Assembly (NCBI RefSeq): GCF_025698545.1
Contig: NC_068577.1
Coordinates: forward strand, 2,451,501 to 2,515,500
DNA: 64,000 nt
Direction: 5' to 3'
DNA from: Gossypium raimondii
Taxonomy: Eukaryota; Streptophyta; Magnoliopsida; Malvales; Malvaceae
Numbering within the stretch: the first letter of the stretch is position 1; every line of letters starts with the position of its first letter. The notes beneath the pieces were generated by a model. It had not been told where the DNA came from, made no database searches, and worked only from the letters and a program-made list of their open reading frames with translations. The position numbers were made by a program, and so were the translations under genes. This document shows, in pieces, positions 1 through 12,430 of the stretch.

Positions 1-105
1 TTATTGTTAGCGTAAGAGGTCGTGGGTTTAAGTGCGTTGAAACGCATTATCCTCTTATTTAAGAGTTGAGAGGAATTATGGATAGTTTTAAACATTATAT
101 CAAAA
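1..105 (+). mobile_element. tRNA-derived SINE, 5' end cut by window edge
   Basis: A box-B-like motif (GTGGGTTTAAGTGCG) is followed by a conserved tail containing GAAACGCATTATCC and ending near an A-rich run. The same arrangement recurs around 11285-11440 on this strand and around 13565-13760 and 27447-27640 on the other strand, which marks a dispersed SINE family. The A box lies outside the window. Confidence 0.5.
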
Positions 106-429
106 AGAGAATATATGATAAAAACCTATATATATATTTATAATTATATCAATAATTACCATTAAAATTAATCATTTCGAAGACTTATTGTGAAGGCTTA
201 AAATCCTAAAGTTTAATAATGCGATTTCAGCCTGACCCTTTGCTTTAATTGAAAAAAAAAGTTTGAATGTTTCCATCTGTGAAATTATATTTTAAACAAG
301 ACATTAAAATATACTTACTTTTAAAATGTAATTAATTATATGTTACATAAAAATAAAAAAAATTAGCATAATTTCACAATATGTACGATATTAAAATGAT
401 AAAAGTTTAGATTAAATTGTGAATAAAAT

Positions 430-1050
430 GAAACCTCTAGGTATTAACAACATTATTAATACTAGAAATTCTATCACACGCGTAATGCTGCGTGTGAAAA
501 CTATGTACTTAGAATACATGTGTTAGTTTAACAATAACATACAACAAATAATGAAACGTATGACTTAAAATTAATAAATAAAAACACATGAAATATTTAT
601 GATATTAAAATGACATTTAAATACTCAAATACATCATATTAAGAATTCTAAGCGCATTGCAATTATTTTTCATAGTGTTGTCATTAATCTCGAGTTAGTG
701 TCGAGTTGACTTATGGCACTAACTCAATCAACAATATTATCAATACATAAATTTTATCACATGCATATGCATGTGGAAACTACGTATTTGGGATACGAGA
801 GTGTGTTTAAAAATAACATGCAATAAATAATAAAACATGTGGTTTGAAACTAATTAATAATAAAGACACATGCAAAATGTATGATGTTAAAATGAAAAAA
901 TAGATTAAATTGTGCGTAAAACAAAATTTAAAGACGTAAATATTTCAGATTAAGAGTATTAAATGCATTACAATTGTTTATCATGGTGTCATCATCAATC
1001 TTAAGTTGATGCCGAGTTAACTTGTGACACCAACTCAATCAATAATATTA
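430..1050. repeat. Two-unit direct repeat of about 300 bp
   Basis: Two diverged head-to-tail units lie at about 443-733 and 734-1050. Both carry a CATGCATATGCATGTG-like palindromic patch, then a block ending in TGATRTTAAAATG, then a segment like TTGCAATTATTTTTCAT, then a GAGTTRRTGYCGAGTT motif leading into ACTCAACTCAATCA-type sequence. A partial third start follows near 1050. No coding potential is seen. The closing motif, on the theme GAGTTGGTGTCAC, also occurs singly near 14150, 18865 and 42955. Confidence 0.5.
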
Positions 1051-1680
1051 TCGAATATATATATAATTGATGGAGGTAATAAAATATGCATAATACAATT
1101 AAAATGTAAATATTACATTAAAATTAAAATAAACCTATGGTTTAGTGATAAAGCTAATGTTTTATTGACGTAAATAGCACATGCTCAAATGTAACCGCAT
1201 TGCAAATTTTTATTGGTTTTAAAAAATAAAAGACTAAAATTTATTTGAATAATATAATTTATTTTAATTATATAAGTACATTTTATAATTTTACTAATTA
1301 AGTTGGTGCACACAATTGATTCGTAATAAAATGCGCATTATAAAATTAACATGTAAAAAATATTTTAAAATTTCGAATCTTGGAAGTAACATTGTTGAAG
1401 GGGCAGTCACGAACCTCAAACATAAACAGTAAAACGGAGAAGTAACAAAATTAATTGTAGTTTAAGTAAAAAAAAGAAAAAGAAAATTTAAATACTTAAG
1501 TAAAAAAAGAGTAAAATTTGAGGGGTACTAAGCGAAAATTAAAATCCAATTATCTAGTCAATGGTGTAAACGCTTTGAAGTTTCCAGCCTTAGTTGCAGG
1601 GTATTATGGCGTGCTAAATCAGAAGGCAAAAACAAAAAGCATCCCTCAGATTCTTTTAAAAAATTTCCATTTTGACCCTC
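1051..1680. other. AT-rich 5' flank of OBE3
   Basis: No gene or recognisable element is seen. A pyrimidine-rich stretch at about 1675-1740 directly before the gene probably forms its 5' UTR. No convincing TATA box was identified. Confidence 0.4.
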
Positions 1681-1786
1681 CATCTCTACTTCTCTAATCG
1701 CTATCCCTCTCTTTCTCTCTGGTAAGTTAAGTTTCTCTTTGTTTTTTGATCTCTGTTCGTGTGTGTGTTGCTTTTCATATAAGGCG

Positions 1787-4733
1787 ATGTTTGGAGAGAA
1801 AGATCTCTCAAGTAATCTCCCTTGTGTAGGAGATGAAAGCTCTCAAAGCAAGCTTTCACGTTTGTTTCAAAACAAGGAGAGTTCAGTTGAGAAAGTGAGT
1901 TTTGTACAGAAGGGTATTGATTTTCTTAGAGAATCAAAGGTGGGTCTTGATGGAGGTTACCCTTTACCAAGATCTTCCAAGCCTGGGATTTCTGGCTCCC
2001 AAGAACTCACTCTTAGCTACCTCTGTGAGAACCCTAAACTGGGTTTTTGTTCTGAGAAGACCCAAACCCTGTTGGAAAAAGTTACTACCTACAAAGGGAA
2101 AGAAGTTGTTGATTCTGAGAACACACATCAAGATGAGAAATGGGTTGAAAGAGATTTCCTGAATTTGAGTGAAAGTAAAGGGATTTCTTCCAAAAGAGAT
2201 GTAGAGGATGATTTTCAAGAAAGAGAGACTAGTCATAGGGAGAAAAAGCCAAAGCTTGAGACTTTGAATTTATCTCTAGCTTTACCCGATGTCTCTCTCT
2301 CTCTAACTGCATCGAATGCTTTGCAAAATGGTGATCCTTCGCAACATCGGTCTAGGCCTAGTAGGAGTGTACAGTCCTTGGCACCATCAACCAATAACAC
2401 GCAAACCACTTGCTCTAATGATTTCACTGCTGCTTCATTGTCATACTCTTATTCTGTGCCGTATTCACACAATCCTAGCTGCTCCTTAACACGGAATTCT
2501 ACTGAGAATTATGAGTATTCTGTGGGGAAAGATGATCAAATTTGGTGTGGTGGTGAAGGTACTAATGGATCCGTGCATAGTCGTTTTAGGCCAATTGGTG
2601 ATGGAGTTGCTTTGGCCGGTGCCGGTGCTGGGTTTTCCATGATGCAGGTTAACCGTCATGTGAATAAAGATTCATGCACTAGTCTTCATAGGACTTCTAG
2701 TTCAGATAATCATTCATTTTTCCCATCTGAATTGCTTGCTAAGCCTCGCATAGATAATCATTCAGGGGATTCAAGGAGAAAGGATTCAGAGAATTGGAGA
2801 GTTTTGGAGAGTATGGATGGAGGGAGATCCAGGAAGATTTCTAGACCGGAAAAAATTCTTCTTGAGATTGTGTCTGAGTCGATTCCTGCCATGGCTCAAA
2901 TAATGCAGGAGCTGCCTGAAGAAACCCTCGAATCAACCAAAGAATACTTGAGGAATCTTATTGGAACGCCAGAGAGGAAGGAAGAATTAGTTGGACTTCA
3001 AAGTCGACTTGAGAGGAGATCTGATCTTAGCAAGGAGACTCTCTCAAAGTGCCATAAGGATCAGCTAGCAATCTTAGTTGCAGTGAAAATGGGCCTGAAA
3101 AGCTTCTTGTCCGGGAAAGTAGGACTTCCCATGACCGAGCTGCTGGAGATTTTCTTGTTTATGAGATGTAGGAATCTGACTTGCAAGAGTGTACTACCTG
3201 TTGATGACTGTGATTGCAAGATATGCTCAGGAAATAAAGGGTTTTGCAGTTCTTGTATGTGTCCTATTTGCTTGAATTTCGATTGTGCTAACAATACTTG
3301 CAGTTGGGTTGGTTGCGATGTTTGTTCCCATTGGTGCCATGCTGCCTGTGGCATTCAGAGGAATCTTATAAAACCAGGACCCAGCATAAAGGGACCATCT
3401 GGGGCTATGCAATTCCATTGTATTGGCTGTGGCCATGCTTCAGAAATGTTTGGGTTTGTTAAGGATGTATTTTTGTACTGTGCTAAGAACTGGGTTCTTG
3501 AGACATTGACAAAGGAGCTAGACTGCGTGCGAAAGATTTTCCGGGGCAGTGATGATTCGAAGGACAAGGAACTATACGTCAAAGCTGATGAGCTTTGCAA
3601 CCGGCTCCAAAACAAAATGATGTCTGCTTCAGATGCTTGCAGCATCATTATCCAGTTCTTCAACTGTATGTATCTTTTGTTCTGTCTATATTTTCTGTGC
3701 AAACTAATTCCACGAATACGGATATAGTTCATCACGAATTCATTATAACTAGTCAAACCTGAGAGTTCAGTGCTTTTGATGATTGAGAAAACTGATCAGC
3801 AAAACAAAGTTCTTATGCTACAAGAAGGATGCCTGTCTTTTGTTGTTTAAATTTTATCTTTGATTTGGCTGCCTGCAACTCAGAGTTACACTTTGCTCTT
3901 TGATTAGGACCATTCATGAATTAGTTGAATAAGCATAGTCTTGTTTATGGTTTACCGGTTCCTTTGAACTTAATTCTATTGTTCTATAAACATCCATCTT
4001 AGTAGGCATCCGTGTTGTAGTTTTCCGTCACGGAGTTAGTTATATTGCTGATAAGTCCAGTGATTAATTTTCATGCATCACTCATTTTATGATATTCAAG
4101 TCCCAACTAATTCTACCTCATTTTTCTTTTTGGCCCGCACATATAGACTCTGATGGTTTGTCAGACTTTCCTACCTCCGGTGCATGTTCCAAAGAGTTAA
4201 CAACAACTCAAGTTGACCTTCGAAAAGATGAATCATCGGTGACACCAGGCGCTTCTCTTCCTCAGAAGCTCGTGTTTTACAGCACAAGCTCGGCAAGTGG
4301 GCATGATTTACTTCCGAACGAACACCATCGGAAGGACCTCAAAGCTTCTCTCATGAATGACCTAAAGAGTGAAGATGAATACCGATTTGGAAGGTCATCA
4401 AACAATGATGGATTTGACAGCTTAGAAAGCATGGTAAGAATTAAGGAAGCAGAAGCAATATTGTTCCAAAGCAAGGCTGATGAAGCACGGAGAGAAGTGG
4501 AGAGTTACATGAGGATGATCCGGGCCAAGTCCGAAAAGTTGGAAGAGGAATATGCTGAGAAGCTATCCCGACTTTGCTTACAGGAGACGGAGGAAAGGCG
4601 AAGGAATAAAATGGAAGAACTTAAGGTTTTGGAACATTCACAGTGTGATTACTACAAAATGAAACTAAGAATGCAAGCAGAGATTGCCAGTTTGTTGGAG
4701 AGAATGGAAGCTACAAAGCAGCAATGGGTTTAA
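1787..4733 (+). CDS. OBE3: OBERON3-like PHD-finger protein
   Basis: Two exons, 1787-3665 and 4147-4733, joined by a GT-AG intron (donor GTATGT), give 821 residues. The ATG at 1787 is chosen because the open frame upstream of it begins only with TTG. The N-terminal half is Ser-rich and low in complexity. A helical OBERON region at about 360-470 is followed by a plant-specific Cys/His PHD finger at about 475-555, with a CDCKICSG start and a later CSHWCHAACG core. The last 100 residues, rich in Glu, Arg and Lys, form a predicted coiled coil. Family knowledge: OBE proteins are nuclear chromatin readers that act redundantly in root and shoot meristem establishment, downstream of or together with auxin response. 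The length is somewhat greater than the roughly 730 residues I recall for Arabidopsis OBE3. GGTAAG at 1721 could be the donor of a short 5' UTR intron ending at 1783, but 62 nt is very short for a plant. Confidence 0.93.
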
Positions 4734-5454
4734 CTCTTTTCTTTTTTGTTTGTTTTCTTCTTTTTCTTAATTTATTGGTTAACAATTAATTAATGTAAAA
4801 CGTGTGGTTTGTTCCAAGTTTTTAACCTTATGGATTCTACTTGTTCCCCCCCAATGAGAAATGAATGATTGTACTGAGTTGTGAAAAATTCTTTTAATGG
4901 TAAACCTTCATAGCCATTGAAAATTGAGAGTTGAAGGGGTATCAAAATTGTAATGCTTGTTGCTATCGCAATATAGAATAATCACGTTTGTGCTGTTCAT
5001 GCCAATCTGCTCCCTATGCATATACTATATAATATTTCCATAGCACCAAGAAAAAAGAAAGTGATTGGTTCCCTAGAAAATTTGTTGTATGGATTGGAGA
5101 ATAAAGGTGAAAGGCGGCATCAACGGGTGACGCCCACAAATTACGAGACTTTGGGACCATTGAAATTTTGAATTGAAAATGCGTAAAGATCATCACCATT
5201 TTCTTTTCTGGTTTGTAAAACTGGTTTTCCTGTCTGGACTTTCACTTTGAAATTTGAGCTCAATGGACCCTACTGCACCCACTTGTGGAGCCACCCATTA
5301 AAAGCCGTGAACCTAGACATCATAATTTACATATATATATTTTTCCTTTAATATATTTGATGGGGATTCCTCCCACTGGGTTTTTGCTAACCAGTGTTCG
5401 TATAACTTTAATGCTCCAAAATCATCAATTATTGCATTTAACATAGATGATCAT
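4734..5454. other. 3' UTR of OBE3 and intergenic DNA
   Basis: A T-rich stretch and AATGAGAAATGAATG-like sequence follow the stop and are compatible with a 3' end. No gene or identifiable element is seen in the rest. Confidence 0.4.
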
Positions 5455-5781
5455 TTAGAGAGGGAGAAAGTAAATTCTTGGGGGAAGGAGGGTTTGATAT
5501 TCTTTTTGAGAGAGAAGACAGGGCTGGGAGGGTGGTGTTTGGGTGTAATCATTGAGCAGCAACTGGCAATTTTGCTTTGACTCTTCCACTCTAGGAAAAT
5601 TCCAAGCTGTATGCAAAGCCCATACTGCTATACCCTTCAACAACCGTCTATGCATTTGAGCGGCAGAGGGTAGTCTTTCCTGCGACGGAACTGGTTGGCA
5701 AATAAAACAAAGCACATGCCCTCTATTGCAATGTGAATCATGGATGCTCGCCATTCTTCCCTGGCATTGCAGTTGGTGCAC
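5455..5781 (-). CDS. Unrecognised 108-residue open frame
   Basis: An uninterrupted frame in rather less AT-rich DNA than its surroundings. The N-terminal part is Cys/His-rich ([16 protein letters not shown]) and is followed by a hydrophobic or aromatic stretch ([14 protein letters not shown]). I do not recognise a family, and no intron signals or promoter decide the matter. It could be a small lineage-specific gene, part of a non-coding transcript, or chance. It is listed because its composition differs from the intergenic shadow frames nearby. Confidence 0.2.
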   Translation of the reverse strand: MHQLQCQGRMASIHDSHCNRGHVLCFICQPVPSQERLPSAAQMHRRLLKGIAVWALHTAWNFPRVEESKQNCQLLLNDYTQTPPSQPCLLSQKEYQTLLPPRIYFLPL

Positions 5782-8700
5782 AATCCATTTGAGTACATGT
5801 GAATATGGTGGACTAAATTTAAAAAAGGAAAAAGAAAAGAGAAGAGTGATGTTTGTAATGGAAGAATGGCAAGCTCCAGTCAGAGAAAGAAATAAGTGAT
5901 AACAGCAATGCTAGATCATCATTCAACGATGTGCACAAACAAATGCTGTTTATCTATTTTGTATTTGCAGGGTGAATTTAACAGAGCATTTCAATCAGAT
6001 TTCTATGGGGGAGAATTGATGGAAGCAGAATGGTGCAGTGACAGGAAGCAAGGAGCAAGGAAAGAAGAAGAATGGTGGAAACAGGGAGTAGCATGGAGGG
6101 TTATCAGGGAAACGGGGAGTAGAATGTTCATGAGTCATGTGAGCTAGGTTTATAAACTGTATTAATATATTTTATACTTACTCAAATTTAATTTAACTCG
6201 AAATATAGACATCAAATTTTAACAAAGTCCGTCTACATTTCTAATTGTTAATCCGAACTCATTTTCAAATCGCTAATATTATTATTATTTTAAAATTATA
6301 AAAAATATTATTATTTTTAATTATATTATCAAGAGAGATGTGAAAGTTTCATTTGACTAACCGAGTAGATAGCAAACAGTGAAGAAGTTACATTAGAATT
6401 TACGTTTAGGGCTGAAATTAAATTTTATTTTTATAATAGTAAAATATAATTTTACCATTTGAATGGTCTATATTTTTGTAATTTTAAAGAATTAAATTAA
6501 TTTTTTTATTTTTAAGAGGGCCAAAGCATAATTTTACATTTATTACCTGTTCCATTATTTTCCATGTCTGATATTTCTTGCTGCTAGAAAGCAATTAAAT
6601 TATTTTGAATTAATTGAAGTTGAAATTGAAAATTAAATTAAGTAGTGATCGTAATTTTACGCTAGGGGTAATTAAATTTATTTATTTATAAATTTTAACA
6701 TGGTAAAGTCGTCGTAATTAATATTATTTTGAAAATAAAAAGCTGGTTATTAAATTGAATAAATTATATGATCATTGATTTATAGATTCGATAACATACA
6801 CAGTTGTACTTAATACAAAAATAAATTCAGTAAACTCATTTGAAGTGGGATATACGACACACAGTAGGCAGCTTATTGAATCTGGGAACTTAGTGTGACT
6901 TAGTGCGTGCCGCCCACCTTAGAGACTCCGGTGGGATTTGATATTTTTTATTAAAATATTATTATTTTGTCTCTTTTTATTTAAGTAGAACTCTTATGAA
7001 TTTTCCCTCTAAGTTAAAATATAATCATCATTGAGCATGGCTATTCAGTCGGAAAATAGTGAGATTTATTTTTCCCAAATAAAGTCTATTTTCGTGATAA
7101 CTCGAATTAAGCTTCTTGACCATAGAGAGAATTAACCTTCCCACCGGAAAGTTAAAAGTCTTTATTGTGTGAGCAAGTTGTTAATTAGAGTCCATTCTCC
7201 AAGCAAATCGAAAGTTCAAGAATAACAGAGAAGGTCGTGTTGGGTGAAAGTCAAAAATCAACTAAAAAATCGTTAAATTGAAAATCCATGTACTAATTTG
7301 ATAAAATTTATTGTTATAATAATACAAAAACTTAAAATTTCATTGTTTAAACAAACTCGTTTTTTAAACCAATTTTTCTAATACTTCTAGCATAATTCTA
7401 TTGAACACTTGATGGACTAAAGCTTTTCAACACAAACAAAACCAAAATCAGTAAAAAAATCAACCAGAATCATTCATGGAAAGAAAAAAAAAAAAAGGAG
7501 CAAAGAGCCTCATGACAACCTTGCCATCGGCTCCCACAAGCATAAACTCATTTTGAATCAACCCTTCCTCTCTCCTTCCTTTAATGAGCACCTTGACAAA
7601 CACCTCCGCAACCTTCACCTCACTGAAGAATAAGGGAGTCTAAAATTGAACCTATGCCAGAGAGGTGGAAGGAGAAGGTAAGAAAGAGGGGCTTCAATCC
7701 GTGCTTGGCATTATGCATCAATTTTAGGTCGATTTCGGGTTCAGATTCATATTGTTGTGGTGCTTTACTACCACTAAGTCGTTGTTATATTAGTTCTGAA
7801 TCGAACTTTGACTTGAATATTTTACTAATTTGATTTCGAGAAATACTAAAGAAGCATGTAATGATTTAATTTTTTTAATTTTGTTCTGTTTTTAATTTGT
7901 TATTGAACTCTATTGAATGATAATCTTTTTATTTTTCATACATATTAGTTTTTAACAACATTTTCGAGATTTTATTTTCCTATAAATTTTATATAAAATT
8001 TCTAAATAACTTTGAGGGTTTTTTTATACTTTTATGTAGAATCATAGTTAAAAGTTGAGGATTAAAATTGTTATTATAACAACTAAAAATGTCGGTGATC
8101 AAAAAATTATTTTCGTACTTTAATGATCAAATTGTAACTTTTTAATTAAATGACTAAAATGAAAACTTTTTCCTATTCTAATGAATTGTGATGTAGTGAA
8201 TACTTTCTTGCTTGCTTTCTTTTCCTAAAAATTCTTTATTCAAATTGCTTTACTTTTTTTTTTGAAAAGAAAAAAAGATAGATTCCTTGTTCTCTCTTTT
8301 GAATTTGAACTGGATCGGTGGTAAAATTGCTCATGTTACTGGTTTACCGTTTAAATTAATAAATTATTAAAAATTTTAAAAGGAATAAATAATAAATTAA
8401 AAGATTCAGTTTGTACCAGTTCTCGAGTTAATCAGTTCAAAGTCCCTTTTTGAACTAATACCTCGGTCAATTCTTGATCCGATCGGTCGATCTATTCGGT
8501 TCGAACAACATTGATGACATAGAGTAAATTATTGACATTGAATCCAAGTAAATCAAAACATTACCTGTAAAAATATCATAGAAGCTCCTGGATTAAGAGT
8601 TAGATTACATTTAGTCCTCTTTATTTAAAAAATTGACAAATTAGTCATTGTACGTTATATCAAAGAGCATACTAGTCTTTTCATTTAAAACTCCATCCAT

Positions 8701-9262
8701 TTTTACCTTTAACTGACTATGTGATTGAAATAGCGACTAGGTTGTCCTTTAAGTGGTTTTCAAATAATTATTAAAAAAATTATTTATTTTTAAGATTTGC
8801 ATTGAACTAATGATCAGTTTGCTCTTTTTTTTTGTGAATTACAACAAGACAAAGTCCGAACAACAAACGCGACTAGTGCAACTCGAATCCAAGCCACACC
8901 TGGGGCCATGAATACCCTGATCATCAAGCCATTACATGGGGTTCAATCAGTTTGCTCTTTAATGTAACATATAATGGCTAATTTATTCTATTTTTTAATA
9001 GAGAAAGTAAAATACAATCTAACATTTAACGCATACGCCTCAACGATACTATTACCAAATCCTAGCATTTTAAAAAATAAACTTTTAAATTAAGATAACT
9101 AACAACCATTTTGGGTTGATAAATTAAAATGGAATTATAAAAATGAATTACAACATCAATCCAATGTAAAATTCACCCAAAAAAAAATAAAAATAAAAAT
9201 CACACACACGATTGAAAAGAAGGAAAGAAAAAAGGGGGATGATTAATTAAAACAGTAATTGA
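5782..9262. other. Intergenic DNA with repeat remnants
   Basis: No convincing gene. At 5896-6147 there is a short open frame after a TTTGCAG acceptor-like site, with no recognised product. At about 6405-6560 there is a remnant of the GGGGCC-type small TIR family whose best copy is at 10705-10970. At about 8330-8520 there is a GGTTCGAACC-type patch resembling those near 16790-16900 and 24720-24860. At about 8825-8945 there is a possible reversed SINE fragment (ACTCGAATCCAAGCC). The rest is plain AT-rich sequence. Confidence 0.4.
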
Positions 9263-10189
9263 TCAAACATAACGGGCAAGAGCAACACTGAGATCAACAA
9301 ATATGCCGAACAAGAGGATAGACAGTCCCAAGAAATTGACCAAACGTGCTTCACGGTTACTGCGCAGTCCAATGAAGGTAGCTTTCTCCAACAGCCCAGT
9401 GAGAGCCGCCACTATCGACATGTATAGCAATGTCCGGCCACCGCATATGTGCCATGGAAGCAGGCTTTGTCTTGTTACGTCTGGTTGAGTGAACATAAAT
9501 GTAATCAACCCTGCTAACCACTGCACCAGCCCCCACAATAATCAAATTTATGTAACAATAATTTATATAACTCCCAAAAAGTTTAGGATAATATTAAAGT
9601 CTGAAATTTACCTGCAGCACAAACAAAGAAATGGCGGCGATACCGATCCATGAATGCAAACTGTAAACGTCTTCAATGTTGGTCATATCGTGGTACTTGA
9701 AAACAGCACAAAGTCCCACCACTGCAAGCACAAATGCCAGAAGCTGAAGTATCATATGGACTACCTTCTGCACCATGTGTGTCGCTTGTACTGTCTTGTA
9801 CACCATCATTGCTGCATTTTTTTTAACATGATCAGAAAAAAAAAAGATTCAAAAGTTGATTTTTTTTTCCGTGATCAGTTTTGCCAATTACCTTCACCAG
9901 ACAGAAATATGAATCCGCAAAACATAAGAAAGGGGTGAACCTACATGCATGAGAAACAATGAAATCATCTTTTTCATAATTACAACATGTAAATATTTGG
10001 GTTGGTTTTACTTACATTGAAAACACGAACAGCATTGTAAGAATCATATTCGATACCTCCACGATAATGCAGCAACCAAACGAGCATGAGGGCGAAAGCC
10101 AAAATCCCAAAGACGTGAGCAAATATTGTTAGACGAGAAGCTGAACGTTTATATTGGGAGACAACTACGTGGTGGTGGGTGGAATGCAT
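9263..10189 (-). CDS. CYB561: Cytochrome b561 (transmembrane ascorbate ferrireductase)
   Basis: Four exons, in gene order 10189-10016, 9940-9892, 9811-9612 and 9520-9263, all with GT-AG introns, give 226 residues with phases in register. The protein has the six hydrophobic segments of the b561 family. Candidate haem ligands are His60 (in HPFLMF), His93, His126 (LHSWIG) and His165 (LPWH). Their pairwise spacings of 66 and 72 residues match the family's two haem pairs. GEAMMVYK follows the second segment as in other plant members. Family role: ascorbate-driven electron transfer across tonoplast or other endomembranes, reducing monodehydroascorbate or ferric chelates on the far side. The closest Arabidopsis type by position is probably the At1g14730 product (CYB561C), a neighbour of OBE3 there too. 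The assignment to that paralogue rests on synteny. Confidence 0.93.
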
Positions 10190-10246
10190 GGTGATTAAAA
10201 CTCAGGGAGTGGGATTGTTGACATGAAAGAACAAAGGATGAAGGCT

Positions 10247-10256
10247 TAAATATATA
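10247..10256 (-). promoter_or_regulatory. Possible TATA box of cytochrome b561 gene
   Basis: On the minus strand TATATATTTA lies about 60 nt upstream of the ATG at 10189. This would leave only a short 5' UTR, so the call is tentative. Confidence 0.3.
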
Positions 10257-10695
10257 ATTATGTAATTGATTCTGCTAAACTGGCAGGGTTTCTTAGAGGA
10301 AAACTTTTTCAAAAATCTACACCTTTGGGATTGCTTATTTCAGGGTTTTGGCACTTTGGATGTAGGAAAACTTTGAGCTTGGGCAAAGCATCATCCGTAT
10401 TAGTGAATTAGTTGCAAAAATTACTAATTTTATTACAGCAAAAAGAATAAAAGGAAAGGGATTTGTGTAAGCTTTCTCGTCCAAGCAAAGGCTATAGAAA
10501 TAGTAACTAATTAGAGGTTGAACCTATACTTTAATTTTATCAATTTTAGTTTATGTACTTTTCGAGTTGATCAAGTTTAATTTATATATTCAAATTTTGA
10601 AATTTTAATCCCGACTCAAATAGTAACAGTTAGATATCTAATCATGTACTATATATATACAATTATAGATTTAGTTCATAGTCTCCAATTGAATC
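10257..10695. other. Upstream flank, AT-rich
   Basis: No gene. At about 10500-10690 there is a segment of the type AACCTATACTTTAATTTTATC, with echoes at 10985-11170. This suggests an old TIR element split by the 266-bp element at 10705, but its borders are not clear. Confidence 0.3.
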
Positions 10696-10704
10696 ATTCT
10701 AAGT

Positions 10705-10970
10705 AATGGTGGAGCCTGTATTTTTTTTATGGGGTTGAAATTAAATTATATATATTTACGATAGTAAAAATATAATTTCATCATTTTAATAGCCTATATC
10801 TTTATAATTTTTAAAGGATTAAATCAAATTTTTATCATTTTTGGGGGGTCAAAGTACAATTTTATCATTACTAATTTAAAATTTTATAAATTATAAAGGG
10901 TCTAAATTAAAAATTTACCATTTTAAGAGGGACCATGGCCCCTCTAGGTCTCCACTGCGCTTCGCCACTG
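10705..10970. mobile_element. 266-bp TIR element with perfect 9-bp TSD
   Basis: The element is flanked on both sides by ATTCTAAGT (10696-10704 and 10971-10979), a perfect 9-bp target duplication. Its ends are imperfect inverted repeats (AATGGTGGAGCC on the left, CAGTGGCGAAGC read inward on the right). No coding sequence. A second copy with 9-bp flanks lies at 45949-46187 and partial relatives lie near 6405, 22385, 26210 and 27690. The 9-bp duplication points to the Mutator group, but the termini are too short to settle this. Confidence 0.7.
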
Positions 10971-11284
10971 ATTCTAAGTCACTATACTTTTCAAATTTTG
11001 AAATTTCAATTTTAATACAAATGACAATAGTTAATTCAATTTTAATGAATAATATGTAAAAATAATAAAATTTTTGTGAGAACTAACATTTAAATTTAAA
11101 AAATAAAAAGTCTAAAAATAACTAAATTAAAATATAAATATTAAGTCCACAATTTTTAAAAATTATAGAAATTAACAGTACTCAAATTCATACAAGTGTT
11201 TGCAGCTTCACCCTCACTTTAGACGTGCCCCACAAATCTAATAGAACACATGGAAACTTAATAAAAAAGAGAAAACTCTATGTG

Positions 11285-11440
11285 TTGAAGATAAAAAATG
11301 GTCTTAGTTTAATTGGTATGAGTATTGTTTTCAATGCAAGAGGATGTGGGTTTGAGTGCGCTAAAACGCATTATTCTCCTATCTATGGATTAGGGTGGAA
11401 CTATGGATAATTCCAAACATTTTCTTTAAAAAAACAGATA
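11285..11440 (+). mobile_element. tRNA-derived SINE
   Basis: It begins with an A-box-like TTAGTTTAATTGGTATGAG, then about 35 nt later a box-B-like GTGGGTTTGAGTGCG, the two halves of an internal RNA polymerase III promoter. A tail with AAACGCATTATTCTCC and a closing A-run (CTTTAAAAAAAC) follow. It is the best-preserved member of the family in the window. No clear flanking duplication was found. Confidence 0.65.
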
Positions 11441-12309
11441 TAATTAAGAACCTGTAATAAAATTGTTAAAAAGAATTACAAAAATCATTTTAATGATAAA
11501 TATTTTTGCAAATCTACTATAAAAATGAATGAAAGCCATAAATGCTAAGATTAGTCAAAGATAAAATTTCTCTTTTTCTAATTTTAAATATTTAATTTTC
11601 AGAAATATTGGTGCAATTATGCAAATGCTTAATGGTTATTTAACCATTACCAATTGATGTGTTAGTGGAGCATGATGATTAAACCACTTAGCCTTTAATT
11701 TATAATTTTAACATATAATAACCTTAAATAAGTCAACTAAGCATGATTAATTAACTTAATTAAAAAGGCTAATTATAGTATAAATATTAAGAAGTGGAGG
11801 AGAGAGAGAGAAAAAGTCTTCCTCTCCCCTTTGTGCCGTCCAAAGATTGAAGGGAAAGGAGGAAAAGCTTATTTGTTTTTCCATGGTTTTTACCATCCAA
11901 AATTGATAAGGTAAGAATCTTTTTTCTTCATTGATTTTTATGAATTTATAAACATCTCAACTTAACGTTTATTACCCATTAATTAGATTTTCAAATTGTT
12001 AAGTTGAATACAAGTTGTCAATAATGGATAGTTGATGAAATTGAGCTTAATTTTGACGAGAAATTGAAGTATGAGTTTTGAGCATGTTAGGACTAAGTTG
12101 AAAAGTAGAGAAAAGTGTTGGATTTGTTAGAAATTTAACTAGGCTTTATAGATAATTTTATGATATTAGAGACTAAAGTACCTAATTTAATAGCAAAAGG
12201 ACCTTAATTAATATAACATTGATAGTTTGGGAATATAATTAGGATGTTTTGAAGTTTGGGGATCAATTTAGAATGAAGGTCATAGCTTGGAGATGTAGGT
12301 TAGAATAAC

Positions 12310-12415
12310 TCATTTTTTATACAATGCCTACCCTACTCATAAATCCCCCAAATCCTTAAATCGGAGAAAAATATGCTCTTAAGAGCGTTTAGACCCACGT
12401 CTTCCTAGTTGAAAT
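12310..12415 (-). mobile_element. Partial SINE, same family
   Basis: Reversed box-B-like sequence (TTTAGACCCACGTC) next to AAGAGCGTTT, matching the central part of the SINE at 11285-11440. The A-box end is missing or unrecognisable. Confidence 0.35.
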
Positions 12416-12430
12416 TAGACTTTAATAATT

